Below are positions 28,784 to 37,272 of a DNA stretch of 64,000 nt, one piece after another. Both the position numbers and the translations under genes were made by a program. Every line of letters begins with the position of its first letter. The stretch's first letter is position 1. The notes beneath the pieces were generated by a model. That model was not told the origin of the DNA. It did not search any database and saw only the letters and a list, made by a program, of their open reading frames with translations. The stretch is from assembly GCA_934695325.1 (NCBI GenBank), contig CAKUVD010000001.1, positions 310,001 to 374,000 of the forward strand, in the 5' to 3' direction. The stretch comes from an uncultured Bacteroidales bacterium. Its GTDB lineage: Bacteria; Bacteroidota; Bacteroidia; Bacteroidales; UBA932.

Positions 28784-29188
28784 ATGGACAATGCCCGCAT
28801 CAAAGAGAACATAATCCGGAAACGGATGGAGATGGGCATCTCGCAAGACGAGATGGCCAGGCGGCTCGACATTTCCAGGAATTCATACAGAAGCATAGAA
28901 AGAGGCGACACAAATGTCATCAGCAAGAGGCTGGGCGAAATCGCCAACCTCCTTGGCGTCAGCGAGGAAGAACTTGTACTTGGGTACAAGCCGCTCAACG
29001 GCACGAGTGAGATCGAGGACATCCGTACGCATTACAATAGTTCATTCGAAAAGCTGAGAAACGAATACGAATCCAGGATTGCCGAACTTGAGAGGCAGGT
29101 CGAGGCTCAGAAGGAGACTATCGCCAATCTCAATGAAATCATAAATTCCAAGAACGAAATCATCGCACTGCTCAAGCGCAATGTCTGA
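28784..29188 (+). CDS. XRE-family helix-turn-helix regulator with C-terminal coiled coil
   Basis: The 134-residue protein has a Cro/C1-type helix-turn-helix at residues 1-65 (RKRMEMGISQDEMARRLDISRNSYRSIERG). Residues 80-130 form a heptad-patterned helix (FEKLRNEYESRIAELERQ...), which suggests dimerisation through a coiled coil. It is a cytoplasmic DNA-binding protein. Two direct repeats in its own upstream region could be its binding sites (inference). The genes on either side do not reveal its targets. Confidence 0.9.
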   Translation: MDNARIKENIIRKRMEMGISQDEMARRLDISRNSYRSIERGDTNVISKRLGEIANLLGVSEEELVLGYKPLNGTSEIEDIRTHYNSSFEKLRNEYESRIAELERQVEAQKETIANLNEIINSKNEIIALLKRNV

Positions 29189-29252
29189 CCTTATCAGACG
29201 GACTGCGTTCATCTGTCTTTCTGACAATATGGCATAAAAAACCGTGACGTAA

Positions 29253-29284
29253 TTTCAGCCTGAATTTTTTTCGCATTACCTTTG
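29253..29284 (+). promoter_or_regulatory. Promoter of dinB
   Basis: TTTC (29253-29256), exactly 20 bp, then TACCTTTG (29277-29284): one mismatch to the -33 TTTG and a full -7 match. The transcript would have a leader of about 40 nt. Confidence 0.6.
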
Positions 29285-29330
29285 GAAAGATAATCACCGG
29301 AGGACTCATAGACAGTCCTCGGGACACAGG

Positions 29331-30581
29331 ATGAAGAAGATAATCTTTCACATTGACGTAAACTCGGCATTTCTCAGCTGGAGCGCAGTGAAGATATTGT
29401 CCGAAGGCGGGTCTGACATAAGGCTCGTCCCGTCAGTCGTGTCCGGGGATCCGTCCGACCGGAGGAGCATCATATCCGCGGCATCCATCCCGGCAAAGAG
29501 ACTCGGGATAAGGACTGCGATGCCTGTGAGTATGGCGCTGAGGATGTGCCCTGGACTGGTCATAGTGCACGGAGACTGGGAATGGTATAGGCATTGCTCC
29601 GAGGGACTTATGAAGATCTGCCGGTCATATTCCCCCGTCCTCCAGCAGTTCTCCATAGATGAATGTTTCATTGATATGACTTTCCGAGTATATGGGAAAG
29701 ATCCAGTGGAGGTGGCCACGAAACTGAAAGATGAGGTCAGAACCAGCCTCGGGTTCACAGTGAACATCGGAATAGGGCCGAATAAACTGCTTGCCAAGAT
29801 GGCTTCGGATTTCGAGAAGCCGGACAAGGTCCACACGCTATGGCAGGAGGAGGTCCCTGACAAAATGTGGCATCTGCCTGCAGGCGACCTTCTGTGGGTC
29901 GGAAAGAAGACAGCCGGACGGCTGGCAGCCTATGGGATATGCACGATCGGGGACCTGGCGAGGATGGAAGAGCAGACTCTTGCCAGAATCGTAGGAAAGA
30001 AATTCGCGGCACAGATGCACGAAAACGCCAACGGCAGGGACAGCTCCACAGTGGAGACGGAAGTGCAGGAAGCCAAGAGCATCAGCGCGGAGCGGACTTT
30101 CGCCAGAGACATCATCGATCCCGCCGAACTGGACAGGGAGATGTTCAAGGTGGCGTGCATAGTGGCGCATAGGCTCCGCAGGAACGATTCCAGCTGTTCC
30201 TGCGTCTCTATGTTCATAAAACTGGCAGACTTCACGGTCAAACAGAGACAACGCAGGACGACACAGCCTACAGACGTGACGGCGGTCATACTCAACGAAG
30301 CGAGAAGAATGCTCGGCGAGATATGGGATGGCTCCGCGGCGATAAGGCAGGTAGGGATAGGGGTCTCGGCGCTATCGAGGGAGAATGAGCTGCAGATGAC
30401 ACTTTTCGAGGACCCGAAACTCGAATACTACCGAGAATGGGACAGAAAATACGACGAACTGAGATCCAAGTCCAGAGACCCCAGGGAGCACGCATTCGAA
30501 AGACAGTCCCCAAACGGTCAGGACAATGCAGATGACGCTATTCCACAGACGATAGATCACAACCGGCGAAGGAAATCATAG
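29331..30581 (+). CDS. dinB: DNA polymerase IV (Y family)
   Basis: The 416-residue protein starts with HIDVNSAF, has the catalytic SIDECFIDMT motif and the NIGIGPNKLLAKMASD segment, then thumb (helix-hairpin-helix) and little-finger domains. Near the C-terminus QMTLF matches the QxxLF beta-clamp-binding motif. It is an error-prone translesion polymerase acting at stalled forks. The protein is longer than E. coli DinB (351), owing to a charged tail after the clamp motif. No LexA-type box was recognised upstream. Confidence 0.93.
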   Translation: MKKIIFHIDVNSAFLSWSAVKILSEGGSDIRLVPSVVSGDPSDRRSIISAASIPAKRLGIRTAMPVSMALRMCPGLVIVHGDWEWYRHCSEGLMKICRSYSPVLQQFSIDECFIDMTFRVYGKDPVEVATKLKDEVRTSLGFTVNIGIGPNKLLAKMASDFEKPDKVHTLWQEEVPDKMWHLPAGDLLWVGKKTAGRLAAYGICTIGDLARMEEQTLARIVGKKFAAQMHENANGRDSSTVETEVQEAKSISAERTFARDIIDPAELDREMFKVACIVAHRLRRNDSSCSCVSMFIKLADFTVKQRQRRTTQPTDVTAVILNEARRMLGEIWDGSAAIRQVGIGVSALSRENELQMTLFEDPKLEYYREWDRKYDELRSKSRDPREHAFERQSPNGQDNADDAIPQTIDHNRRRKS

Positions 30582-30640
30582 AATCCCTGGCAGCCACCCA
30601 GAAATAGGAAAATATTTCGTATTTTTACATCTTGCTTTTA

Positions 30641-30658
30641 TATGCGAAGCTTCGCATA
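30641..30658. promoter_or_regulatory. Perfect 18-bp palindrome upstream of malQ
   Basis: TATGCGAAGCTTCGCATA is its own reverse complement and lies 16 bp before the malQ ATG. With no loop it is more like a dimeric protein operator than an RNA hairpin. Confidence 0.5.
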
Positions 30659-30674
30659 AACTAAACGACGCAGG

Positions 30675-32840
30675 ATGAAAGTCACATTCAACATTGAGTA
30701 TCAGACAGTCTGGGGCGAGGAAATAAAGCTCGTCATCGGCGGCAGGATAATAAGTATGGAGTATCTTCCGGGTGGAGTCTGGACAGCCGAATTCATTTCA
30801 ATGAAAGGAAGAACCCACGGAATCACCGGGCAAGAATATCACTATGAATGCTGGAGAGAAGGCCACAGAATCAGACGGGAATGGAGGAACCACATCGTTC
30901 CGAAAAAGCTATCCGCCGAAGCCGTGCTTGACGACAGCTGGACAGACATCCCGGAAGATGCGCCGTGCCGTTCATCCGCCTTCGCGGACAATGTATTCGC
31001 CGTAGACCAGGACAATGCTCTCGGACCAGGCAGGAACAAGGTCAATGCAGATGTGACTCCTGAAGCGATGTTCCGCAATGGATGGAAATGCGCCGGGACA
31101 GCTGTCCCGGTTTTCTCCATCCGCACAAAGGACAGCTTCGGAATCGGAGACTTCCACGACCTCAAGAAGATGGTGGACTGGACTGCCGCCACCGGGCAGA
31201 GAGTCATACAGCTGCTTCCGGTGAACGACACGACAATGACCGGGACGTGGAAAGACTCATATCCATACAGCGCGAACTCCATATACGCCCTGCACCCGCA
31301 GTTCATATATCTTCCTGACGCAGGAGTAAGGCAGGACAAGGAATACAGAGACGTCCAGGCGGAACTGGAAGCGCTTCCGGACGTGGATTACGAAAGAGTG
31401 AACCGTGAGAAGGACAGGTTCTTGCGCATCGCCTTCAAGAAAAAATGGGCGAAGGTGAGCAGCACTCCTGAATTCAGAGACTTCGTCAATGAGAATAGGC
31501 ATTGGCTCAGAGAATACTGTGCGTTCAGGATTCTCCTGGTAAAGACAGGATGTGCCAATCCGGACGACTGGGGCAGGTTCAGCGAATACGATCCGAATAA
31601 GATACGCAATCTGATAGAAAGGAACCAGGAAGAGGCCGACTACTATATGTTTGTGCAGTTCCATCTGCATAAGCAGCTGACGGAAGCCAGGGACTATGCC
31701 AGGAAAAAGGGCATTGTCCTGAAAGGGGATCTTCCCATCGGGGTGAGCCGCACTGGCGTAGATTCCTGGCAGCACCCTTCTCAGTTCAATATGGACTCGC
31801 AGGCAGGAGCCCCGCCTGATGCTTTCGCAAGAGACGGACAGATGTGGGGTTTCCCGACATATAACTGGGACAAGATGGCCGAGGATGGCTTCTCTTGGTG
31901 GAAGGCAAGGCTGAAGAATATGGAACAATACTTCGACCTCTTCCGCATTGACCATATTCTTGGGTTCTTCCGTATCTGGGAAGTACCGGCAGGAGCGTCA
32001 AGCGGACTTCTGGGACACTTCAGCCCAGCATTGCCATACAGCGGGAAGGAGCTGGCAGGACTCGGATTCAACCTCGGCACCGGTCTCTATACCGGCGAGG
32101 GACTGGATACGCTGTTCGTGGAGGACACCAGGAGGAAAGGCTTCTGGCACCCGAGGATAGCGGCACAGGAAACGGAAAGATACCGCAGACTTCCGGACAA
32201 CAGGAGAGAGGCTTACGACAGGCTGTACAATGACTTCTTCTACCATCGCCACGACAACTTCTGGAGAGAGTCGGCATTGGGCAAGCTCCCTGACCTCCTG
32301 GCTTCCACAAGGATGCTGGCGTGTGGCGAGGACCTCGGGATGATTCCGGGATGCGTGCCAGAAGTAATGGATAAACTGCGAATCCTTTCACTGGAGATCC
32401 AGCGGATGCCGAAGGAGATGGGGGCGGAGTTCGCCGACACGGAAAGCTATCCGTATCTGTCAGTATGCGCGACCTCGACCCACGATATGACCCCGCTCCG
32501 CGCCTGGTGGAAAGAGAACCGTTCTGTGACGCAGAAGTTCTGGAACCAAGTTCTTGGCCGAAAAGGAGACGCCCCTGAAGACTGCACTCCGGATATCTGC
32601 CTGAGCATCATCAAGATGCACCTTATGTCCAGGTCGATGTTCGCCATTCTTCCGATCCAGGACTGGCTGGCGCTCAAACCGGAGTTCTGCCATACCGACC
32701 CGTCAATGGAGAGGGTCAATGATCCTGCGACCACGCCGTTCTACTGGAAATTCAGGATGAAGGTTCCTCTTGAGGCTATTATCAATGATGCCCTCACGCC
32801 CGAGCTAAAGAAACTGGTACGCGACTGCGGAAGGCAGTGA
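30675..32840 (+). CDS. malQ: 4-alpha-glucanotransferase (GH77, amylomaltase)
   Basis: The 721-residue protein has a short N-terminal beta domain (about residues 1-115, one starch-binding CBM20-like module) and a GH77 barrel. Catalytic segments are LFRIDHILGF (nucleophile Asp), CGEDLGMIPG (acid/base Glu) and TSTHDMTPLR (third Asp). It transfers maltodextrin segments in cytosolic starch/glycogen metabolism. Many Bacteroidota homologues are near 890 residues with two N-terminal CBM20 modules, so this version seems to have lost one. A phosphoglucomutase gene converges on it, which fits a shared role in glucan metabolism. Confidence 0.93.
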   Translation: MKVTFNIEYQTVWGEEIKLVIGGRIISMEYLPGGVWTAEFISMKGRTHGITGQEYHYECWREGHRIRREWRNHIVPKKLSAEAVLDDSWTDIPEDAPCRSSAFADNVFAVDQDNALGPGRNKVNADVTPEAMFRNGWKCAGTAVPVFSIRTKDSFGIGDFHDLKKMVDWTAATGQRVIQLLPVNDTTMTGTWKDSYPYSANSIYALHPQFIYLPDAGVRQDKEYRDVQAELEALPDVDYERVNREKDRFLRIAFKKKWAKVSSTPEFRDFVNENRHWLREYCAFRILLVKTGCANPDDWGRFSEYDPNKIRNLIERNQEEADYYMFVQFHLHKQLTEARDYARKKGIVLKGDLPIGVSRTGVDSWQHPSQFNMDSQAGAPPDAFARDGQMWGFPTYNWDKMAEDGFSWWKARLKNMEQYFDLFRIDHILGFFRIWEVPAGASSGLLGHFSPALPYSGKELAGLGFNLGTGLYTGEGLDTLFVEDTRRKGFWHPRIAAQETERYRRLPDNRREAYDRLYNDFFYHRHDNFWRESALGKLPDLLASTRMLACGEDLGMIPGCVPEVMDKLRILSLEIQRMPKEMGAEFADTESYPYLSVCATSTHDMTPLRAWWKENRSVTQKFWNQVLGRKGDAPEDCTPDICLSIIKMHLMSRSMFAILPIQDWLALKPEFCHTDPSMERVNDPATTPFYWKFRMKVPLEAIINDALTPELKKLVRDCGRQ

Positions 32841-32920
32841 ACATTCGCCGCGGCCAGGCTGTCGCGATGGCGCCAGCTCCGAGCGGGGCAGCTGATGCGG
32901 AAGAGTGAGACGGAACACAA

Positions 32921-32975
32921 ATAGACAAGCGATTCTAAAATACGCAGTAATGCAATTTTAGAATCGCTTATCTAT
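32921..32975. terminator. Long stem-loop between malQ and the phosphoglucomutase gene
   Basis: A 21-bp inverted repeat (32921-32941 against 32955-32975) with one mismatch (C32926 against A32970) encloses a 13-nt loop. Core arm AAGCGATTCTAAAAT. It sits between converging genes and may stop both transcripts, although no T-run follows. Confidence 0.6.
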
Positions 32976-33024
32976 TCAAACGACGCGGCTTACTTTTCAC
33001 GCCGCCACGGGAAGTCCCGCTACT

Positions 33025-34722
33025 TTACTTGATGAACTGCTCCTTGAGGCGTCCGATCTTGGCATCGGCGTCATCGCCTTTGGCCCCGAAGTAGAACTTG
33101 ATCTTCGGCTCAGTTCCAGAAGGACGTACAGAGACAACGTCGCCTGCCTCGTCGAAGAACTGAAGGACATTGGATGAAGGAAGACCAGTCTCATCTGTCT
33201 TCAGATAGTCCACGACCTTTATCACCGGCGAGCCGATAAGTTCCTTCGGAGGATTCTGACGCATATCTGCCATAATCTGCTGAATCTCCTCAGCACCGCT
33301 CTTGCCTTTGCGTACAAGCGAGGTGAGCCCTTCTTTCCTGTAGCCGTACTCCTTGTATATCTTCTGCATCAGCTGATAGAGAGTCATACCCTGGTCAGCA
33401 GCCCAGGCGGCGCACTCAGCAACCATTGAGCAGGCTATCTGCGCATCCTTGTCACGCACGAACTGGCCGACATTGAAGCCGTAGCTTTCCTCGCCGCCAC
33501 AGATGAACTCGCCGTGAGCCTCGTTGCGTTTCACGACCTCCGCGATGTATTTGAAGCCAGTAAGCACATTGTATATCTTCACGCCGAAGCTCTTTGCGAT
33601 CTCGGCGATAAGTTCCGACGTCACGATTGTCTTCACGACGTAGGTCTCAGGCGTAAGCTTCCCGAGTTCCTTCCAGCGGGTAAGGATATAGTAGGTAAGC
33701 ATTGACCCGGTCTGGTTTCCGTTGAACTGGACCATCTTTCCGTCATTGTCGCGAACAGCGATCCCCATCCTGTCTGCATCCGGGTCAGTCGCGAGGACGA
33801 TGTCCGCCTTCTCACGGTCAGCCACTTCCAGGGCCATTTTCATTGCCGCAGGCTCCTCCGGATTAGGCGATGCCACTGTAGGGAAGTTTCCGTCGCTCAC
33901 ATCCTGCTCCGGAACGTGGTATACGTGCTCGAAGCCGAGACGGTGCAGGCATTCAGGGACAAGCCTGACGCCGCATCCGTGAAGCGGAGTATAGACGAAC
34001 TTGATGTCCTGGTGACGCTTGCAGGCTTCCGGAGTAAGCATCAGAGAGAGAATATCGTGCAAGTATCTCTCGTCCACGTCCTTGCCCATAAGCTCGATTT
34101 CGCCGCACTCTTCCTTGGCCTCGAAACGAACCTGGGAAGGGTCAGTAATCTTGGCCACTTCAGCGACAATGTCCTTGTCCACAGGAGATGTTATCTGTGC
34201 CCCGTCTGACCAGAACACCTTATATCCATTGTATTCCTTAGGGTTATGAGAGGCCGTCACCATCACACCTGCGATAGCCCTCTTGTCCCTGATGGAATAG
34301 CTGAGCTCCGGTGTAGGGCGGATGTTGTCGAACAGGAACACGTGCATTCCGTTGGCAGACATAACGTCGGCAGTGATTTTCGCGAAAAGCTTGCTGTTGT
34401 TGCGGCTGTCAAACGAGATGCAGACGCGGACATCCTCAGGATCGATAGGGTCTCCGTATGCGTCCTTGCACTCGGCAGCATGAGCCTTTATATAGTTCGC
34501 CAGGCCCTGGGTAGCCATTCCGACAGTGTATTTGTTCATCCTGTTGGTGCCTACGCCCATAATTCCACGCAGACCGCCTGTCCCGAATTCCAGGTTACGA
34601 TAGAACGCATCCTCGAACCCTGCAGGGTCGTTGTTTCTCAGTTCAATGACTTTGCCTTTGGTCTCCGGATCGAAGTCTCCGTCCAGCCAGCTCTGAGCCA
34701 CTTCTCTAAAATCTTTTGCCAT
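33025..34722 (-). CDS. Phosphoglucomutase/phosphomannomutase family protein
   Basis: The 565-residue protein has the complete alpha-D-phosphohexomutase set: active-site loop TASHNPKEYNGYK with the phosphoserine, metal site DPDADRMG, sugar-specificity loop GGEESYGF and phosphate-binding SGTEPKIKFYF. It interconverts hexose 1- and 6-phosphates in the cytoplasm (PGM2-like length). GEESYGF favours glucose. Together with the convergent malQ it links glucan breakdown to glycolysis and to sugar-nucleotide synthesis (for example rfbA). A TATTTTTG -7 element is upstream. Confidence 0.93.
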   Translation of the reverse strand: MAKDFREVAQSWLDGDFDPETKGKVIELRNNDPAGFEDAFYRNLEFGTGGLRGIMGVGTNRMNKYTVGMATQGLANYIKAHAAECKDAYGDPIDPEDVRVCISFDSRNNSKLFAKITADVMSANGMHVFLFDNIRPTPELSYSIRDKRAIAGVMVTASHNPKEYNGYKVFWSDGAQITSPVDKDIVAEVAKITDPSQVRFEAKEECGEIELMGKDVDERYLHDILSLMLTPEACKRHQDIKFVYTPLHGCGVRLVPECLHRLGFEHVYHVPEQDVSDGNFPTVASPNPEEPAAMKMALEVADREKADIVLATDPDADRMGIAVRDNDGKMVQFNGNQTGSMLTYYILTRWKELGKLTPETYVVKTIVTSELIAEIAKSFGVKIYNVLTGFKYIAEVVKRNEAHGEFICGGEESYGFNVGQFVRDKDAQIACSMVAECAAWAADQGMTLYQLMQKIYKEYGYRKEGLTSLVRKGKSGAEEIQQIMADMRQNPPKELIGSPVIKVVDYLKTDETGLPSSNVLQFFDEAGDVVSVRPSGTEPKIKFYFGAKGDDADAKIGRLKEQFIK

Positions 34723-34750
34723 AATATATCATATTAGTTTGTTTCTCATA

Positions 34751-34758
34751 CAAAAATA
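34751..34758 (-). promoter_or_regulatory. -7 element for the phosphoglucomutase gene
   Basis: On the minus strand TATTTTTG matches TAnnTTTG, 29 bp before the ATG at 34722. No -33 match at 20 bp. Confidence 0.5.
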
Positions 34759-34809
34759 ATAAGAATCCGCTTAAATCCATATCGAAAATTCTCTGACGTC
34801 CGCCTGTTT

Positions 34810-35787
34810 TCAGGCCTGGCCGTTGCTGACTGGAGAATCTTCCCTGTCAGAGTCCGCATTGTCGAATGCCTTCACTATCTTGGAGACCAGCGGATGACGG
34901 ACGATGTCATCATTCGTGAAGAATATGGTCGAGACGCCCTTTATGTTCTTCAGAAGATTTATTCCTCGGATAAGGCCGGAATCCTCCTTGCGAGGAAGAT
35001 CCACCTGGCTTGCATCACCAGTGACAATGAACTTAGCGTCAGGCCCCATACGCGTGAGGAACATCTTCAGCTGTCCCAGATTCGTGTTCTGCGCCTCGTC
35101 CAAGATAACACACGCCCTGTCCAGAGTACGGCCGCGCATATAGGCGAGAGGGGCGATCTGGATTGTCCCCTCGGCTATGAACTCCTGAAGTTTCTTTGTC
35201 GGGATCATATCGCCGAGAGCATCATAAAGTGGCTGAAGATACGGATCAAGCTTGTCCTTCAGGTCTCCCGGCAGAAAGCCAAGACGCTCTCCGGCCTCCA
35301 CGGCTGGACGCGTAAGGATTATCCTCTTTATCTCTCTGTTTTTCAATGCCCTTACGGCCAATGCTATGGCAATATATGTCTTGCCGGTTCCGGCAGGTCC
35401 GACGGCAAAGATGAGGTCACTGCCGAAATAGGCCTTGACCATATCCTGCTGCGTCTTGTTGCGTGCCCGTATCGGCTTTCCGTCTGTGCTGTGGACAATG
35501 ACTGCGTCACCGTTGAGCGTGAAGCTGTCCGGAGAAGTCTCCCCGTCGAAAATATCCTCGACATCGAACTTGGTAAGGTTCATCTTGTGACGACGTCTCT
35601 CAATGAGTTCATCCAGTTTGGCCGAGAACTGCTCAATCTGGCTGTCAGAGCCGTCCAACTTTATCTGATTCCCGCGTGCGACGACCTTCAGCCCGGGAAA
35701 ATATGTACAGAATTCCTCCAGGATCTTATTACCGGCCCCATATATCTCTATGGGATCCATCGCCTCCAATGTAATGACCTTCTTCAT
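34810..35787 (-). CDS. phoH: PhoH-family ATPase
   Basis: The 325-residue protein (from ATG 35787, MKKVITLEAMDP) has a KH-like N-terminal region and the PhoH P-loop domain with Walker A GPAGTGKT, the DKLDPYLQPLYD segment and Walker B CVILDEAQN. PhoH/PhoL proteins are cytoplasmic ATPases linked to RNA metabolism and ribosome maturation; they often pair with ybeY, which is not adjacent here. The longer frame from 35808 adds seven residues without support. A TTTC-N20-TAACTTTG promoter lies 42 bp upstream. Confidence 0.92.
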   Translation of the reverse strand: MKKVITLEAMDPIEIYGAGNKILEEFCTYFPGLKVVARGNQIKLDGSDSQIEQFSAKLDELIERRRHKMNLTKFDVEDIFDGETSPDSFTLNGDAVIVHSTDGKPIRARNKTQQDMVKAYFGSDLIFAVGPAGTGKTYIAIALAVRALKNREIKRIILTRPAVEAGERLGFLPGDLKDKLDPYLQPLYDALGDMIPTKKLQEFIAEGTIQIAPLAYMRGRTLDRACVILDEAQNTNLGQLKMFLTRMGPDAKFIVTGDASQVDLPRKEDSGLIRGINLLKNIKGVSTIFFTNDDIVRHPLVSKIVKAFDNADSDREDSPVSNGQA

Positions 35788-35828
35788 CCGTATAATGTCA
35801 ATAAACAATTTGCAAAAATTTCCGGAGA

Positions 35829-35860
35829 CAAAGTTAGGAGTTGTTTTGAAATATCTGAAA
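35829..35860 (-). promoter_or_regulatory. Promoter of phoH
   Basis: On the minus strand TTTC (35860-35857), 20 bp, TAACTTTG (35836-35829). Good -7 and one mismatch at -33. Confidence 0.6.
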
Positions 35861-35897
35861 TTTTATTCCTCTGTCCATAGGAGCGTAAAACAAAAAG

Positions 35898-35924
35898 GGA
35901 TGGCCAAAAGTGACTGGTCATCCC
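35898..35924. terminator. Stem-loop after the gyrA-TPR operon
   Basis: GGGATGGCCA (35898-35907) faces TGGTCATCCC (35915-35924), ten pairs with one G-T. It follows the TPR gene stop by 25 bp and belongs to the GATGACC hairpin family of this window. Confidence 0.65.
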
Positions 35925-35948
35925 CTATGCGAGTCGAAGTGCTTCCGA

Positions 35949-37250
35949 CTATCTTCCCTCTGAAGATATCTTGGCGTATTTCTCGTAGTTTGCGAGGTTT
36001 TCAGGAGACTCCTCGCGGAAACGATAATAGATGTTCTTCAGATACTCTGAGATGCCGACCTTCACAGCGTCGTCCTTAGTGATCTCGAAAGCCTTCTCGA
36101 AAGGAGCGATGCAAGACTTGAGGGCATCCTCGAACTCTTTGACGAGAGCCATATATTTGGCGTCGTCAAGCTCAGCCTGAGCTGCAGCCTGAAGCTCGAT
36201 GGCCTTGTTATAGAACATTGTACCTTCTCCGATATAGCCGAACTCGTATGCAGGATTGATCTCGGCGCATTTCTCGTAAGCCTTGACAGCCTCGTCGGTC
36301 TGGCCGAGCTGAGAACGGATGTTGCCCTCGACATAATAGAGGGAGGCATTGTTAGGCTCGTTGGCCTTAGCCTTGTCGAGAAGCTCGAACAGACGGTCCG
36401 TACTCTCGCCGCTCTTCAGATAATAGTTGATGAGGCCGATGAGTATGCTCTGGCTCTGAGGGTATTTCTCGAAGCCTTCCTCGAGATACCTCTTCGTGTT
36501 GAGAGTGTCCACGTCAGCAAGTTTCGCAAACACCTCGCCACCTTCATAATAGTAACCGAGATCGTAGCATTTCTCGAAGAGAGGCTTAGCCCTTCCGAAA
36601 TCCTTCACAGCCCAAGCCGTGAAGCCTGCATTGTAGATGGCGCTCGTATCTATTTTTGAAAGCGGAGCGAGAGCCTCGACATCAGCGGCTTTCTCGAAGA
36701 ATTTGCTTGCGGCGGCGATATCACCGAAGTTATATTTGTTGTATGCCTCGTTGATGTATTTCTGTCCGATTCCATTCAAAGCATCAGCGACATCCTTGGC
36801 CTTAGCCTGCTTGGCATCAAGCTCGAAGCCCTTCTGGTATGCAGCTACGGCCCTGTCGAGAGCGTCCTCATAGACAGGCTTCGTCACCTCGATGATCGAA
36901 AGCTGTCCGTTTCCGTTGAAATACAGGTTCTTGTCAGCATATACCTCTTTAGTATATGGGGCACCCTGAATCTCCACTGTCTCGGAAGATGACGGCTTCT
37001 CGTTTCCCATTATGAGAGCGAGCTCCTGCTTGGTAGCCCCCACCCAGAGATTTCCGGTAGGAGCCTCATAAGCCTTTACATATTCCTGTCCAAGCTTGAA
37101 CCAAGTGGCAGGTTTGATAGCCTTCTTTTCATTGCTGGCGGCAGCCTCGGCAGCCTCGACGGCCTTCTTGGCGTCAGCGGCTGATTTCACTTGTGCATCA
37201 GCCACCTGCATAGAGGTGAATATAGCCAATGCGAGAAGAATTTTTTTCAT
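35949..37250 (-). CDS. Exported tetratricopeptide-repeat protein
   Basis: The 433-residue protein has a signal peptide (about 1-19, MQVADA before QVK), an Ala/Lys/Glu-rich helix, and then a series of helical TPR repeats from about residue 120 to 400 (for example AVAAYQKGFELDAKQAKAKDVADAL, ASLYYVEGNIRSQLGQTDEAVKAYEKCAEINP; each about 34 residues). TPR arrays mediate protein contacts; in the periplasm they serve as scaffolds. The gene follows gyrA by 22 bp and is probably cotranscribed, an arrangement that says little about function. No catalytic motif was seen. Confidence 0.87.
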   Translation of the reverse strand: MKKILLALAIFTSMQVADAQVKSAADAKKAVEAAEAAASNEKKAIKPATWFKLGQEYVKAYEAPTGNLWVGATKQELALIMGNEKPSSSETVEIQGAPYTKEVYADKNLYFNGNGQLSIIEVTKPVYEDALDRAVAAYQKGFELDAKQAKAKDVADALNGIGQKYINEAYNKYNFGDIAAASKFFEKAADVEALAPLSKIDTSAIYNAGFTAWAVKDFGRAKPLFEKCYDLGYYYEGGEVFAKLADVDTLNTKRYLEEGFEKYPQSQSILIGLINYYLKSGESTDRLFELLDKAKANEPNNASLYYVEGNIRSQLGQTDEAVKAYEKCAEINPAYEFGYIGEGTMFYNKAIELQAAAQAELDDAKYMALVKEFEDALKSCIAPFEKAFEITKDDAVKVGISEYLKNIYYRFREESPENLANYEKYAKISSEGR

Positions 37251-37272
37251 AATCTATAAGTTATCAATGTTT

